Shown: piece by piece, positions 20,820-31,405 of the stretch
Position numbering within the stretch: the stretch's first letter is position 1
How the letters are laid out: each line of letters opens with the position of its first letter
Origin: Flectonema sp. DT1601
Taxonomy: Eukaryota > Euglenozoa > Diplonemea > Diplonemida > Diplonemidae
NCBI GenBank assembly: GCA_964019425.1
Contig: OZ025794.1
Coordinates: 992,001 to 1,056,000, forward strand
Reading direction: 5' to 3'
Length of the DNA: 64,000 nucleotides
The notes under the pieces: model-generated
Database searches by the model: none
What the model saw: the letters and a program-made list of their open reading frames with translations, nothing else
What the model was told of the DNA's origin: nothing
Program-made: the position numbers and the translations under genes

Positions 20820-22035
20820 AAAGACGTTGGGAATTCCCACGACATCATTTAAACTGAGACGAGTTGGGACGAGAGCGGAATGATCGCAAATCTCGCCAGA
20901 CCGAACTAAAATCTCAAAAAGAGAAGAAAAAAGGTTAGACAAATAGATGAAGAGCCCGTTGGTTGCAAACCACCTTGAATCAAGAGCAGAATCTCATAGT
21001 AAAGAATTCCCACGACATTGTCATGTGCACCGAGACGAGTTGGGACGAGAGCGGAATGATCGCAAATCTCGCCAGACCGAACTAAAATCTAAAGGAAGAA
21101 AAAAAGGTTAGATAAATAGATGAAGAAGTCCGTTGGTTGCAAACTACTTTGAATCAAGAGCAGAATCTCAACTACCCAGAAACACGAAGCAGAGCAGTTT
21201 ATACACAACCAAGATAAGTGGGATGAGACAAACGTGTAAAGTACAAATCAAACATAGTAAAGAATTCCCACGACATTGTCATGTACCCCGAGACGAGTTG
21301 GGACGAGAGCGGAATGATCGCAAATCTCGCCAGACCGAACTGAAATCTCGAAAAAGAATTCAAAAAAAAAAAGAATTGGCTATATCTTCAACTATACAGA
21401 AAATAATAATATAACATCTGCGATTTTTTGTTTGTGCACGAATCCCGTGAAGGAGGTTTACGTGTGTTGCCAACATTCTTTTTCGTTCTTACAATACTTG
21501 TTAAATGCAAAAAGAAAATAATAAAAAAAACTAGTTCCCTGACCATACATCACGGAACATGAGTATTGGAATAATCCAGAGAGCAAATAATCACACAAAC
21601 TTCGACAACTTTATAATGATTGAGAAAAAGATGTTCTACAGAAGTCGATTGTATTGAAAATTTCAATAATTGAAAAGGACGTGAGTCAGCTCTCAGCCCA
21701 CAGCAAAAGTATAAAAGACGAGTTGGGACGAGAGCGGAATGATCGCAAATCTCGCCAGACCGAACTAAAATCTCTAAAAGAAGAAAAAAAGGTTAGATAA
21801 ATAGATGAAGAAGCCCGTTGGTTGCAAACTACTTTGAATCAAGAGCAGAATCTCAACTACCCAGAAACACGAAGCAGAGCAGTTTATACACAACCAAGAT
21901 AAGTGGGATGAGACAAACGTGTAAAGTACAAATCAAACATAGTAAAGAATTCCCACGACATTGTCATGTACCCCGAGACGAGTTGGGACGAGAGCGGAAT
22001 GATCGCAAATCTCGCCAGACTGAACTTTCTTTGAA
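20820..22035. repeat. Tandem/dispersed repeat array, five copies of a 57-bp core
   Basis: The core runs from GACGAGTTGGGACGAGAGCG to CCAGACCGAACTAAAATCT. Copies lie near 20852-20910, 21032-21091, 21290-21347, 21718-21773 and 21977-22028. Around it, a 225-bp block at 21121-21345 is almost identical to 21806-22030. The copy before 21090 lacks about 84 bases in the middle. Each core is preceded on the minus strand by a pyrimidine-rich tract and TTTTAG. The array therefore looks like a duplicated acceptor plus exon or a duplicated non-coding unit. Confidence 0.8.
21423..21520 (+). repeat. Dispersed repeat, second copy inside 59480-59605
   Basis: TTTGTTTGTGCACGAA...GTGAAGGAGGTTTACGTGTG...TTCTTTTTCGTTCTTACAATAC is repeated at 59485-59605, where it interrupts another repeat. 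Confidence 0.6.
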
Positions 22036-22887
22036 ATAATGATCGATGTTTAAACTTAGCTGGGCCATCAAGAATTCTACAACAGCGATTGAGGGCTAAC
22101 GAGAGTGGAATACTATTACTTACTTAGGAATGGATTCCTATTTGTAGTCCCAATTCTCGTCAGTTTATATGAACAAGAGAACTACACAGCAGGTCAGTAC
22201 TTCAGTTAGTCAGCTAACAGCTAACTACTACTTGTGATGAGTGAGATATTACTCCGACAAACCACACTTCCTCTTCCAACTAACCAACTTGTGGAATCTA
22301 TTCATATTCATATAGCTACCAATCAACTGAATGGGGGTTAACTGTGATGAGTACATATTTATAACATGTTATCAAAGTTATTAAATAATAATAATAAAGA
22401 AAACACTCATAAAGGGTGAGGATAAAGTTTAATTGGGACCATCTGATTAACAACATAGTGACTAGCTCTAATCATATCGATTTCGTATCAAAACATAAAA
22501 AGGTTCAAGTAAGTCAGTGTCGCTTATTGTCATACTTTCTCTTGTCCTTATTGAAGACGACGGTTTGTATCTGTTTCGGTTTCTGGTGAGATTAACGATT
22601 TTTAAAAAGAAATCTGTTTCACAAATTTAACACACATCACACATCAAAAACACTGTTTTTCAAACACTTGCTTACGTGTCGAAGCTTGGCAGCAGAAGGA
22701 ACCGCGTGGTGGGCGGTGTTTCCACTTTTTTTATTTTTTCGTTCTTTTTGTTTTCTTTTTATTTATTTTTTTTTCTTTATTCAAATCCAAACAAGAAAAT
22801 AGCAAAATGATGACCTGCTTGAAAACAAGATCCTAACTGCTACGAACCTGCATAGTGGCTGAGTCGAATTCGGTACAAACTGGTAAT

Positions 22888-23103
22888 CTACTCATTGGAT
22901 TTTACAAACGGTTGAGGAGCAGGGGAAGTCGCAGCAACACCAAGACACAATACAAAAAGACCTCCGACTAAACCGACTCTCATAGTCTGAGACTGACTGT
23001 GGTTTGCAAACGTGTTGTTACCTCTCTCATTAGTACGTTCCGCTGGTCCAAGAGGCTCTTGGATCATTTGAAGACTCAAACGCGGTAGGGATCTGCGCAA
23101 CAT
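22888..23103 (-). CDS. Small single-span membrane protein, probably mitochondrial, 71 aa
   Basis: The frame starts at an ATG at 23103 and ends TAA at 22888. The N-terminus MLRRSLPRLSLQM is Arg-rich and lacks acidic residues, as in mitochondrial presequences. One hydrophobic span (VGLVGGLFVLCLGVAAT) is followed by a short Pro-rich tail (SPAPQPFVKSNE). Size and layout resemble small accessory subunits of respiratory complexes, but I cannot assign a family. A clean acceptor (CTTTCCTCAG) lies upstream of the ATG, as for other genes here. Length alone leaves some doubt. Confidence 0.6.
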   Translation of the reverse strand: MLRRSLPRLSLQMIQEPLGPAERTNERGNNTFANHSQSQTMRVGLVGGLFVLCLGVAATSPAPQPFVKSNE

Positions 23104-24761
23104 TGTTTATTTTTTTTTTTTTAGTTCCTTTTGTTCTATCGGACTGAGGAAAGAATGATATTTTCGAACACATCAAATGATGATAACTATTTTTTTTTTT
23201 TTTTATTCCACCCATCGCTAACTCTTGTTTGTGGTACTGTAAAAAGAATTATGACTCTAAAAAGGGTCTTAACGTTTTAAACCAAAAAATACAGTAACTC
23301 GCACCCGTAAAAGGGCAGGTAATTGGCCTCGTTCGTACGCGGTTAAGCAGAAGACACAATACAGCAACAACAACAACTACAACAACAATCACTATTTTGT
23401 GCAAGAGCTAAAGGAAGGGAAGGTTTGGGATTTTTTTTTTTTTTTTTTTTTTAAAACTAATTTTTTTTACTTTAAGCGCGTACTGCTACTAGGGGAACAC
23501 CACTGTTATGAAATGCTCTATAATGGGACCCAGCTGGGGGTGTTGTTATGGCCACGGTTCCTTTATTGGTTCATCTCATAATACTTATCGTATTTTTTGG
23601 TTGGTTTTTTTTGTTTTCCAGGGAAAGGGAATTATTACGCACTTTATGTTTAAAAAAAAAATTAATTTTTTTTTTTTTTTTTTTAAATTGTTTTACTTAT
23701 ATAAGTTTAATGGAAAAAACATTTTTTTGGGGGGAAGAAAAAAAAAAAGAAAAAGAAAAAGAAAAAAAAAGGTTTAAAAATTCGACCAATGCTTTGCATT
23801 GGGCTCCCCACAAGTATGGGTTTCTCGTTTTGTTGTTGTTTTTTTCTTTTATTTTTTTTTTTGCCGGATTTCATGCTCTCATGAGGTTGGTTTATGCTAA
23901 TCACTTTTTTTATCCCTTCCCAAACTAATTGTATTGTACGCAAACGTGGAAGAAGCGAAGGAGGAGAAAGAAGAAAAAGGAAGAACAATAACTTTATCGT
24001 TGTCGTGCTTGCTTACTTGATGCTACCAACAGGAAAAGGAGCAAGAGTTTAAATCAGCCTTTTGGGAGCCAGTATGCATCAGTTTGTCATTTTTTATGTT
24101 TTTTTTTTGTTTTGTTTTTTTTCTTTTTCTCTTACGTTTTTTTTTTTTTTTTTTAAATTAATTTTTTTTTTTTTTTAAAGTAATGGGAACCTACTTACAC
24201 GAGTTCCACAATTCCTGTATCGCCACAGCTAGTCAAATATATAATCTTATGAGATCGGTTTCTTTAAGCTTGGCAGACCACTATTTAGAATGAAGCATAA
24301 GAATAGATTGAATATGAGAAAACTATTTTTTTTTTTTTTTTTAAAAGAGAGAAAAATAAAGGAGGACGGGAAAACAAAAAAAAAAAAAAGAACTGTCTGA
24401 GAAGCAAGTGTAAAAAAACACGGAATGGTGCTATACCTCTCTTTTTTTTATTTTTTTTAAAAAAATATTTTAAAAGAAACAAAAATAACTGCATACAACC
24501 CAGTTTAAACTTGCGAAGCAAAAGAATAATTATTTTTTCGTATTCTATTTCGTTGCATACAGGATTATGATGTATTTACACAGATTAACGTGGTCACAAG
24601 TCACCCTCCTGTGCGACAGGATTCTGTCTGCGATCAACAAAACATAAGGCAAATCTGAATAGTTATTTTTTTTTTTTTTTCTTCCCAAAGTAACTACACT
24701 CGTATCACATGCGAGTAATAAACAACTCCTCAAATCAAGATCACCTTAGTGCTGAACGAAA
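23104..24761. other. Intergenic region dominated by homopolymers
   Basis: Long poly-T and poly-A runs dominate. Open frames in it are Phe/Lys homopolymers and are not credible. A diverged SINE-like copy lies at 24545-24665 on the minus strand (AACTATTCAGATTTGCC...GTTGATCGCAGACAGAATCC). Nothing else is supportable. Confidence 0.6.
24545..24665 (-). repeat. SINE-like dispersed repeat, copy D (diverged)
   Basis: Its 5' half matches the family start (ATTCAGATTTGCCTTATG, GATCGCAGACAGAATCCTGT). The 3' half is diverged and lacks a clean poly-A tail. Confidence 0.45.
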
Positions 24762-26657
24762 CTAAAAGGTGGCCTTAAATTTGTTGGAGGTTGCTTCAGG
24801 CCAAGGGTAACCTGGTTTTGGGGTTGCTGGTGGTTGAGGAAGTGAATCACCTGACTTGAATTTTGGATCAATGCGAACATTAGTACGAGCCCAATGGTTG
24901 CAACATATTCCCAGAACATTCCAAGTCTGTTCCATGTGCTCTGGTTGTTTATTGAAATCCCCGTCGATGGCTCTCATCACAATTTCTACGTTAACTGGAT
25001 TTCCTTTTTTTAATGCAGTTTTCATCTCACTTGTGAGAGGTACTTTTTCTTCGAACTGTGACCAAGACCAGTTACGTCCCTGTCCTGCTTCAGGATTGAC
25101 AGGTTTAGTAATATCAGAAGGTCTTTTCATTAATTCCGCAGCAGTGAATGTCTTACCACCATCAATAGATACTTCAGCCCTACAGATTCCTCTTCCTCCA
25201 CCACTCCATGAGATTCCCTTAACAGTGACGCTGTCTCTGTTCTTACCATCAAGAGTACCAAACTGTGTGTAGGTTTTGTTTTGGGTCCTCAATTCTCAAA
25301 TTAAAACTTTCACTAAACAGCTAAGGAAAGAATAACATACCTGCGGAGGATCACAAATTACTGATGTCACTGGTAGTGTCTGAATAACTGGTCCCTGATC
25401 AAGTCTCAGATGTTCTTCTCCCCATCTGATGTGTTCCATAAAGTCGACATCAGGAGCGAAGTGTCGATCTAATTTAGAACCAGAATCAAGTTCTGATGCT
25501 TGTTTTGATAATACAATATTCCTTACCCATTTGATATTACGACAACCAGCATGTCCAGGAGCTAATAATCTAATTGGATACCCGTGGTCTCTTGGTAAAG
25601 TTTCGCCATTCATTTTGTAAGCGAGAAGTGCATCTCCGAAAGGATCAACAACCTTCTCAACAGGAAGGACACCTGCGTATGGGACACCTGTTTCGTCGCT
25701 GTCTTCAGCGATGAAATTACAAATCTTAACACCCGGATATTGTTTAGTGCCAAGTGCCATTCCGTCAACATCCATCCCGCAGTGTTTTAAAACGTCACGA
25801 ACCTTTACTCCTTCCCATTTTGCATTTCCAATAGCGCCATTCCTCCAATGTGGAGCAACAAATAGCGGTCTGTCTTTAGTTATAAAGTCTTCTTGTCTAT
25901 TACCAGCACATTGTAATGCACTGACGACTTCGTGCATTGGAAATTTTGTTTTTAACTCTTGTAAGGTGAAGCTGTAGTCTTTCATGATGCCAGCAGCTTC
26001 ATTCTTTTCGATGTCAAGAGTGTATTCTTGTTCTTCAATGTTAGGGACGTAGTTGTGATTACGAACAAAAAACAGATCATTTGGAGTAAAGAAGCTATCG
26101 GTTAATGTGTTCAGGTCTTTTGGTTCACTGTTCCAAGGGATGGTTGTCGCCACTCGTAGTTTACCTTCATTGTTTCTTGGGCGATCAGGATCGTCTTGGT
26201 ACATAGAAAATAATGGTTCTGTCAACTCTTCCATTCGTTTCGCATCAGAAGTAGTTAAACTTCCTATTCTGTACTCTTCCAATAGATTTAGGATATGCAA
26301 TCTCTCTAAGTGAAGAGTGTAGAGTTTCCAAAATGGTGTTAAGTCTCTGTTTGATACCATCTCAATTCTCGTAGCTCCACCCGGATGCGCATCCAAGAAA
26401 TCGGTAACATCATAAACACCACCTCTAAAAGTAACCCATATCCTATCACCATGATCAGATAACACATCAGCAACGGTAAGCGTTGGTAGATCTTTGGCGA
26501 GTTTTTTACTCTTTCCTGGTATCATGTTGACCCCAACTGAAGGGCATTGAGCTTGCTCTTTTGCATACATAGTTGATCCTCCGAATGCGAGACCAGCTCC
26601 AATTGCAAAACCAGCTCCCTTGCTGACGGTTTTGCTGAAAACATGTCGCCAAGACAT
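24762..26657 (-). CDS. SUOX: Sulfite oxidase, mitochondrial, with cytochrome b5 domain (two exons)
   Basis: The enzyme oxidises sulfite to sulfate in the mitochondrial intermembrane space and passes electrons to cytochrome c. Exon 1 is 26657-25341; a 78-nt intron (25340-25263, GTATGT...ACAG) joins in phase to exon 2, 25262-24762, for 605 residues. In order, there is a presequence with a hydrophobic stretch (1-35) and a cytochrome b5 domain (about 58-135) with heme ligands His91 (HPGG) and His116. The molybdopterin domain follows, with Cys250 (ALQCAGNR) as molybdenum ligand. A C-terminal dimerisation domain starts at FGTLDGKN and contains ISWSGGGRG. The b5-containing layout is the animal/fungal type, not the plant peroxisomal type. 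An AACAACAG acceptor-like site lies 15 nt before the ATG. Confidence 0.95.
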
Positions 26658-28632
26658 CGTTATTTGTCAGTACTGTTGTTAGGGGGTTGTAAACTATGAA
26701 ATGATCTTAAATTTAAAATTCTTGTCTTACGCAATCTAAGTCTTAGTAACTGGGACCCCAGTCTTTTTCTCAAGAGTTTTTTTTAATTTTTAAAAAAAAA
26801 AAAAAAAAAAAAGAAATCGGAGAGCCCGCATATTCTCCTTTGGAATTTCTGAGGGGAAAGAAAAAAAAGAAGAAGAAGGAGAAGGGGAGTTAACTGTTTG
26901 ATTTTGTACGTAAAATACAAATGTATTGTATCATAAAACAACATAACGATAATTTAACATTAGTTTTAGATACAGTGACTAAAGGTAATACATGTCTCTT
27001 TTTCTGTGTTGTCATTCAGAGCAGTACGGAATTGAGTTAAAAAAAAGGGTGATACTTTTACAATATAAAAACAGTAACAACTTTAGGAATTAAAACAACG
27101 GACTGAAAAAATATTTGTAGTTGTTAATCAAAGAAAAAGGTACGTTAAAGGAATCAGAATTCACATTCTTGATATTTTTTTAAAACAGAGTTCAACAGCG
27201 AATTACTTCTGAGAAAACTAAAAAAAGAAAGTTTTAAATTAATTTGCTCTCTTAAATGAAAACAACAACCGTCCTTTTCCCCAAGCTTATATATTATTAC
27301 AGCCTGAATGAAAAGACATGATTCTGTAGTTTTTAAAAAATAAAAATAAAAAAATAAAAAAACGATAAAAATACAATACCCTTCAAATCTCAAGACAGTA
27401 TAGGCTGCTAAACAATAACAGAAGAGGGACAATTGTTGTACTGATAGGGAAAAAAGAAAATATAAATACGAAAAGAGAATTGAGGGAAGGAAAACTAACT
27501 GTGTTTCATAAATGAAAACACAACTCGAAGTCAGTTCGGCATCTCCCTCGTTCCGTAACGAAATAATACTAACAGGAGCGTTAATATTAAGGGGGGAGGA
27601 GAGAGAGAAAAAAACTATCCAGGTCCTTCCTTTTGGCCGTGGAAGCTGACTAGCCAAAAAGTCATTTACGGCAACAAAACAACAGCTCTAGCGTCGTGTT
27701 TCACAACAACACAAAAGGATTTCACATTTGGCAATTACATGCCAGATGGATGGTGACGAGATAGGGAAAGAATTCAACCCCCTTTTAGTTGCGGAAAGAG
27801 GAAAAGGAAAACGGCAAACACATTTCATCTAATTTGCAGCAACAAAAAAATATCCAACCAATAACCGTGTTACCAGCGGATAGGGGATTAAAGAAGAAAC
27901 GTAATTTAATTTTAAACTGCTTGAAGATAGAATCACCAGCACAAAATATTACTGTAGACGGCCTGCAACAGATTAAAAAAGGGTCTTTTTTTTTTTTTTT
28001 TTTTTAAAAATTGGCAGCTTTTCCAAAAGGTGTTGATGACTTTTACTTATGCGCTTACACAAAATAATTTAAAAAAAGAAGAAAATAATAATAAATAGAA
28101 AGCAGGCCATTCTTGTTTAATAAAGCAACCATACAAGCAGCAGCGTTTGAGGTCAGATCGTAGTTATAGATGCAGCAATAATACTCAATGGGAGAACATT
28201 GAAGAACAGTCAAAGACTTCACAAAGCCGGTGTTTGTTTGTTTTTTTTCTTTTTTCTATTGTCACTACCTCCTGAGCCCAAAAATAGAATTGCGCATCAA
28301 AAATAAAATGAAAGTACTCAAAAGCCACACTTATTGCAGTTACACAACACAACAGAGAAACAGTCCGATTAGCGTTCATCTTTTAAGAGGGGCAGAAACG
28401 AGACAGCGCAATGGTGTCGCAGTATCTGTGTAAGTGACTACAGCTTGAGTAACAATGATTCTTGCCTTTAAGTTGCTCACCAAACCGAATAAATAGCTGA
28501 CTGATATCGGATACCTTGTGCTCACATAGTTGCTATGATTTGTTTTAACTCGGTTGGATGCAAAATGAAGCAACTCACGACCTCTGCAAAGACTGATGTC
28601 TCGTTTTCACGCATTTGTTTAAGCAGAAGTAC
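26658..28632. other. Intergenic region with composite repeat
   Basis: A composite repeat fills about 26884-27126, made of modules found again at 50200-50390, 59188-59275, 62100-62156 and in the GTGAAAC family. A 167-codon Phe-rich frame at 27154-27657 is not credible. I see no supportable gene. Confidence 0.55.
26884..27126 (+). repeat. Composite dispersed repeat, most complete copy
   Basis: Three modules lie in a row. AACATAACGATAATTTAACAT...CAGTGACTA also occurs at 59220-59270 and, diverged, near 50335-50380. TCTCTTTTTCTGTGTTGTCATTCAG...CAGTACGGAATTGAGTTA also occurs at 62112-62156. GTGATACTTTTACAATATAA...ATATTTGTAGTTGTTAA belongs to the GTGAAAC family. The order here suggests an intact element of about 240 bp. 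Confidence 0.6.
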
Positions 28633-29412
28633 CTACAGACCCTTTTCGCTGGAAAATCCATATCTTGCGAATAAGGCAAGCTGAGTTAAACCAGAAAGAA
28701 ATCCAAGCATATTTGGAAGATAGATGTACGGGTCGGCAACAAGTAATCCGTACAGTGTCCAGGCAATGCAGTTGGCGCATGTGGCCACAGCCATTGGGAA
28801 CGGCAAGGAGGCGGTTGACTTCTCAGCGATGACTCGCTTAATTGACTGCAACGGTCCTCCGAACATCGCAACGACAACACCGCAGCCAGTCATTCCAACA
28901 GCATCAACAGCCAACTGGTGAGGAAGTAATGTTACCATGGAAGCAACAGCCAGGGCTGCTGAACCTGCTAACATGATTGGTGCAGCAGTAGCTGCTGTTT
29001 CACTGCGGTACTTTAAGAAAACACCGCAGTACAAGAGCCCAAGACAGAACGCACTGACGTTGGCAGCAATGACTGTTGTGTCTCCTACTAAACTACCATA
29101 ACACATCCATAAGAAACCATTGCATGCCATCATTGTGTAAGGAAGCATTGGTAGGTCTGAAGTTGTTCCCTTCTCTCTGATGGTCTTCATTGTTGCAAGA
29201 GGTGAAAAAAAGACTGCCTGCGCACATACTGGTGGCGCGACTTGCAAAAACATCACCGCATTAGCTCCGTACACTCCTTTTGCCGCAGCTAACTTTGCTG
29301 CTGTTCCTACAGCTGCACCTGCTTCACTCGCAAATACGGTTGATGGTGCGAATACACTGACAGCTCCTCCAACAGTTGCTAGTCTTCTTGCAAGGTTTAA
29401 TCTTCTGACCAT
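28633..29412 (-). CDS. SWEET-like (MtN3/saliva) sugar transporter with N-terminal extension, 259 aa
   Basis: Two MtN3 half-repeats are visible: FFSPLATMKTIREKGTTSDL with the following LWMCYGSLVGDTTVIAANVS, and GGPLQSIKRVIAEKSTASL with AWTLYGLLVADPYIYLPNML. They are linked by a middle helix, giving the seven-helix SWEET layout. The family moves sugars down gradients across the plasma or organelle membranes. The first 45 residues (MVRRLNLARRLATVGGAVSV...) are basic and Ala/Val-rich and look like an organelle-targeting peptide, which is unusual for SWEETs. The location is therefore open. Ends TAG; a TTACCCCAG acceptor-like site lies 24 nt before the ATG. Confidence 0.8.
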   Translation of the reverse strand: MVRRLNLARRLATVGGAVSVFAPSTVFASEAGAAVGTAAKLAAAKGVYGANAVMFLQVAPPVCAQAVFFSPLATMKTIREKGTTSDLPMLPYTMMACNGFLWMCYGSLVGDTTVIAANVSAFCLGLLYCGVFLKYRSETAATAAPIMLAGSAALAVASMVTLLPHQLAVDAVGMTGCGVVVAMFGGPLQSIKRVIAEKSTASLPFPMAVATCANCIAWTLYGLLVADPYIYLPNMLGFLSGLTQLALFARYGFSSEKGL

Positions 29413-30725
29413 TTTTATTTATTTAATAGTAGTGTCTGGGGTAAGAAACTGAAAGAATGTAAGACACAAATACACGTTGACCACTCCACACCACACAACA
29501 CAGGCCTCTCACTCTCAGATAGCATGTTCTGTAAGGGAAAAGGATTTTAAATTGACTCACAACTGTGCTGTCGTCTTCAACTGCCATGTAAAACGGGGAG
29601 TCGGGGGACGGGAAGCATGCGATAGAATCATGTTAAGAAACTCCGCAATAGAATTGAACACATAGCTGAACGTGTTTTACAACACACCATGTGATTAGAG
29701 AGGAAGGGTTGAGACGAGAGTGAGCACTTCAAAAACACACAAAGTGTAATTCCATTGTCATAAAGTCATAAGTACGAAACTAAATAACAAATACACTCCG
29801 TTTTACACATTTTTTTTTTTTTTTTTGTCTTGCTTTTTTTTTTTTTTCTTTTTTTTTTAACTTCAAACCAGTGAATCTATTCCCTGCACACAACGAGTAG
29901 TGGTTCACAGGAGGTTCAGGAAAAAAAAAAAGAAAAAAACAAGAAAAAAAAACTCTACAAGTGCACACATACCCAATGATAGAGTGATGCATCTCACACA
30001 GCTCAAAGCTCGTGAGACGAACTAAGAACAAGTCGAATGGTCTACAGTAAATTTATTTATGTTTTTCACTTTATTTTTTGTACATTTGTTACCAAGGCAT
30101 CGGTGCTAGAATCTCGCAGTTACGCGTGGATATGATGACCTTGCGTGAGACAAATATAAATTAAAACGAGACAAAAAGAGAAGAAAAAAAAAAAAAAAAA
30201 ATACACAAAGAAAGGAATAACGACTGGATGGGTTAAAATAACTGTCTGGTCGAATCTTCACCTCCTTTTTCTACAAAAGTTCTTTTTTTTTTTTTTTTTT
30301 TTTTCTTCTTTTCGAGCGGAAAAAAAAAAATGGACAATGCTCCTTGCCAGCGGCAAGGAGGGGGGTGAAACTTCAACAATGTAAAAAAGTAACAACTTCA
30401 GGTACTAAAACAAAATTAATATCAAGTACTTCTTACTACTGAAAAGATATTTGTAGTTGTTAATTGCCATCAAATCCACCCCCCTCCTTGCCAATTGCAA
30501 GGAGGGGTGACTTGGTAACGTCATTAAATGGGGGCGGCGGTAGACGGGGAAAGGAGAAAAAATAAATAAAAAGATTGACCCATTATTCTAGTTGATTGAA
30601 TTTAGTACAACAGTTCTAGAATCGTGTTGAGCTCTCTCTCGCAACAAACTACTTTAAAGTATTATTTAAGATAAACCGTGATATGAGTTTGTACACCAGT
30701 GTTGGTAACAATAACTCACCCTCTC

Positions 30726-30764
<39 letters not shown>

Positions 30765-31405
30765 CTGACGTCGTCGGGCGAATCCCTAATCCATTTGTAA
30801 ACACAAACATGACAAGACTCAGCATCCTATTTAGTTTCTTGCGTTCGGTAGAGTTATCACCAAACAATCAACCCTAGTAAACACAGAAAAGACACCAACG
30901 ACAACCAGAAGAGATTGTTTTTTATTAAAAAGAAAGTTTTCTTTACAACATTGATTGGCATAAGTGGGACAGAAGTGAAAGAATAGTATAAAATACATCT
31001 CGCAGGTGACAATACGGGCCAAGAAATAAACGGAGGGTGGGTGAAGGGGAAAATGGCAGGAATCGATAGCGCCGTAGAAAACGACGACGGGTACATTAAT
31101 AGGTTTTAAACAAATAGCACAGGGTAATCAGTTTTTAGAAGAAAAATTCCTGTGGTCGTAGTAACCCGAACGTCGTTCTACATGTGGTAGGGAAAGACAA
31201 AAGAAAAAGAAAAAAAAAAATTAATCGCATTTTAGCCGAATAGACTTTTTCTTCAGAAAGAAAAAAAAAGAACAGATAATTTTCTTTCCCTTTTTTTTTT
31301 TTTTTTCTCCTTCGCATCCATCAGGTTTTTTTCCAACTTACCGAGCGATCCAACAGAATCATTAACAGCAAGTCCTATGCAACATATTGAAACAACCCAG
31401 ACGAC
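29413..31405. other. Intergenic region with MITE-like element
   Basis: No gene is supportable. It holds homopolymers and one element with inverted ends at 30352-30492. Frames such as those at 30831-31317 are low-complexity. Confidence 0.6.
30352..30492. mobile_element. MITE-like element, 14-bp perfect terminal inverted repeats
   Basis: GGCAAGGAGGGGGG at 30352-30365 is exactly complementary to CCCCCCTCCTTGCC at 30479-30492. The 113-bp interior is a copy of the GTGAAAC...GATATTTGTAGTT repeat. Each end lies within a longer small palindrome: CTCCTTGCC-AGC-GGCAAGGAG on the left, CTCCTTGC-CAATT-GCAAGGAG on the right. It has no coding capacity. A target-site duplication is not clear. Confidence 0.65.

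Larger units (their letters stand above)
19123..22887. other. Gene-poor zone with tandem repeats and doubtful exons
   Basis: No complete gene can be supported. It contains a candidate 60-codon spliced frame (19397-19674), three copies of a 30-40 bp motif, another open stretch (20125-20445), a tandem repeat array (20820-22035) and a dispersed repeat at 21423-21520. The rest (22040-22880) is unremarkable AT-rich sequence. Confidence 0.6.

Noticed and set aside
20820-22035. Kinase-like exon reading FGLAR in the tandem repeats
   Set aside because: A second frame gives WRDLRSF and a third GILYYEIL, both also kinase-like by eye; three frames cannot all be right, so the resemblance is not evidence.
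21133-22039. Two near-identical 70-90 codon plus-strand frames
   Set aside because: They lack an ATG, come from the duplicated block, and run against the gene direction of the whole window.
27154-27657. 167-codon frame rich in Phe, Leu and Tyr
   Set aside because: It arises from A/T tracts within and beside repeats, with no protein-like pattern or acceptor-supported start.
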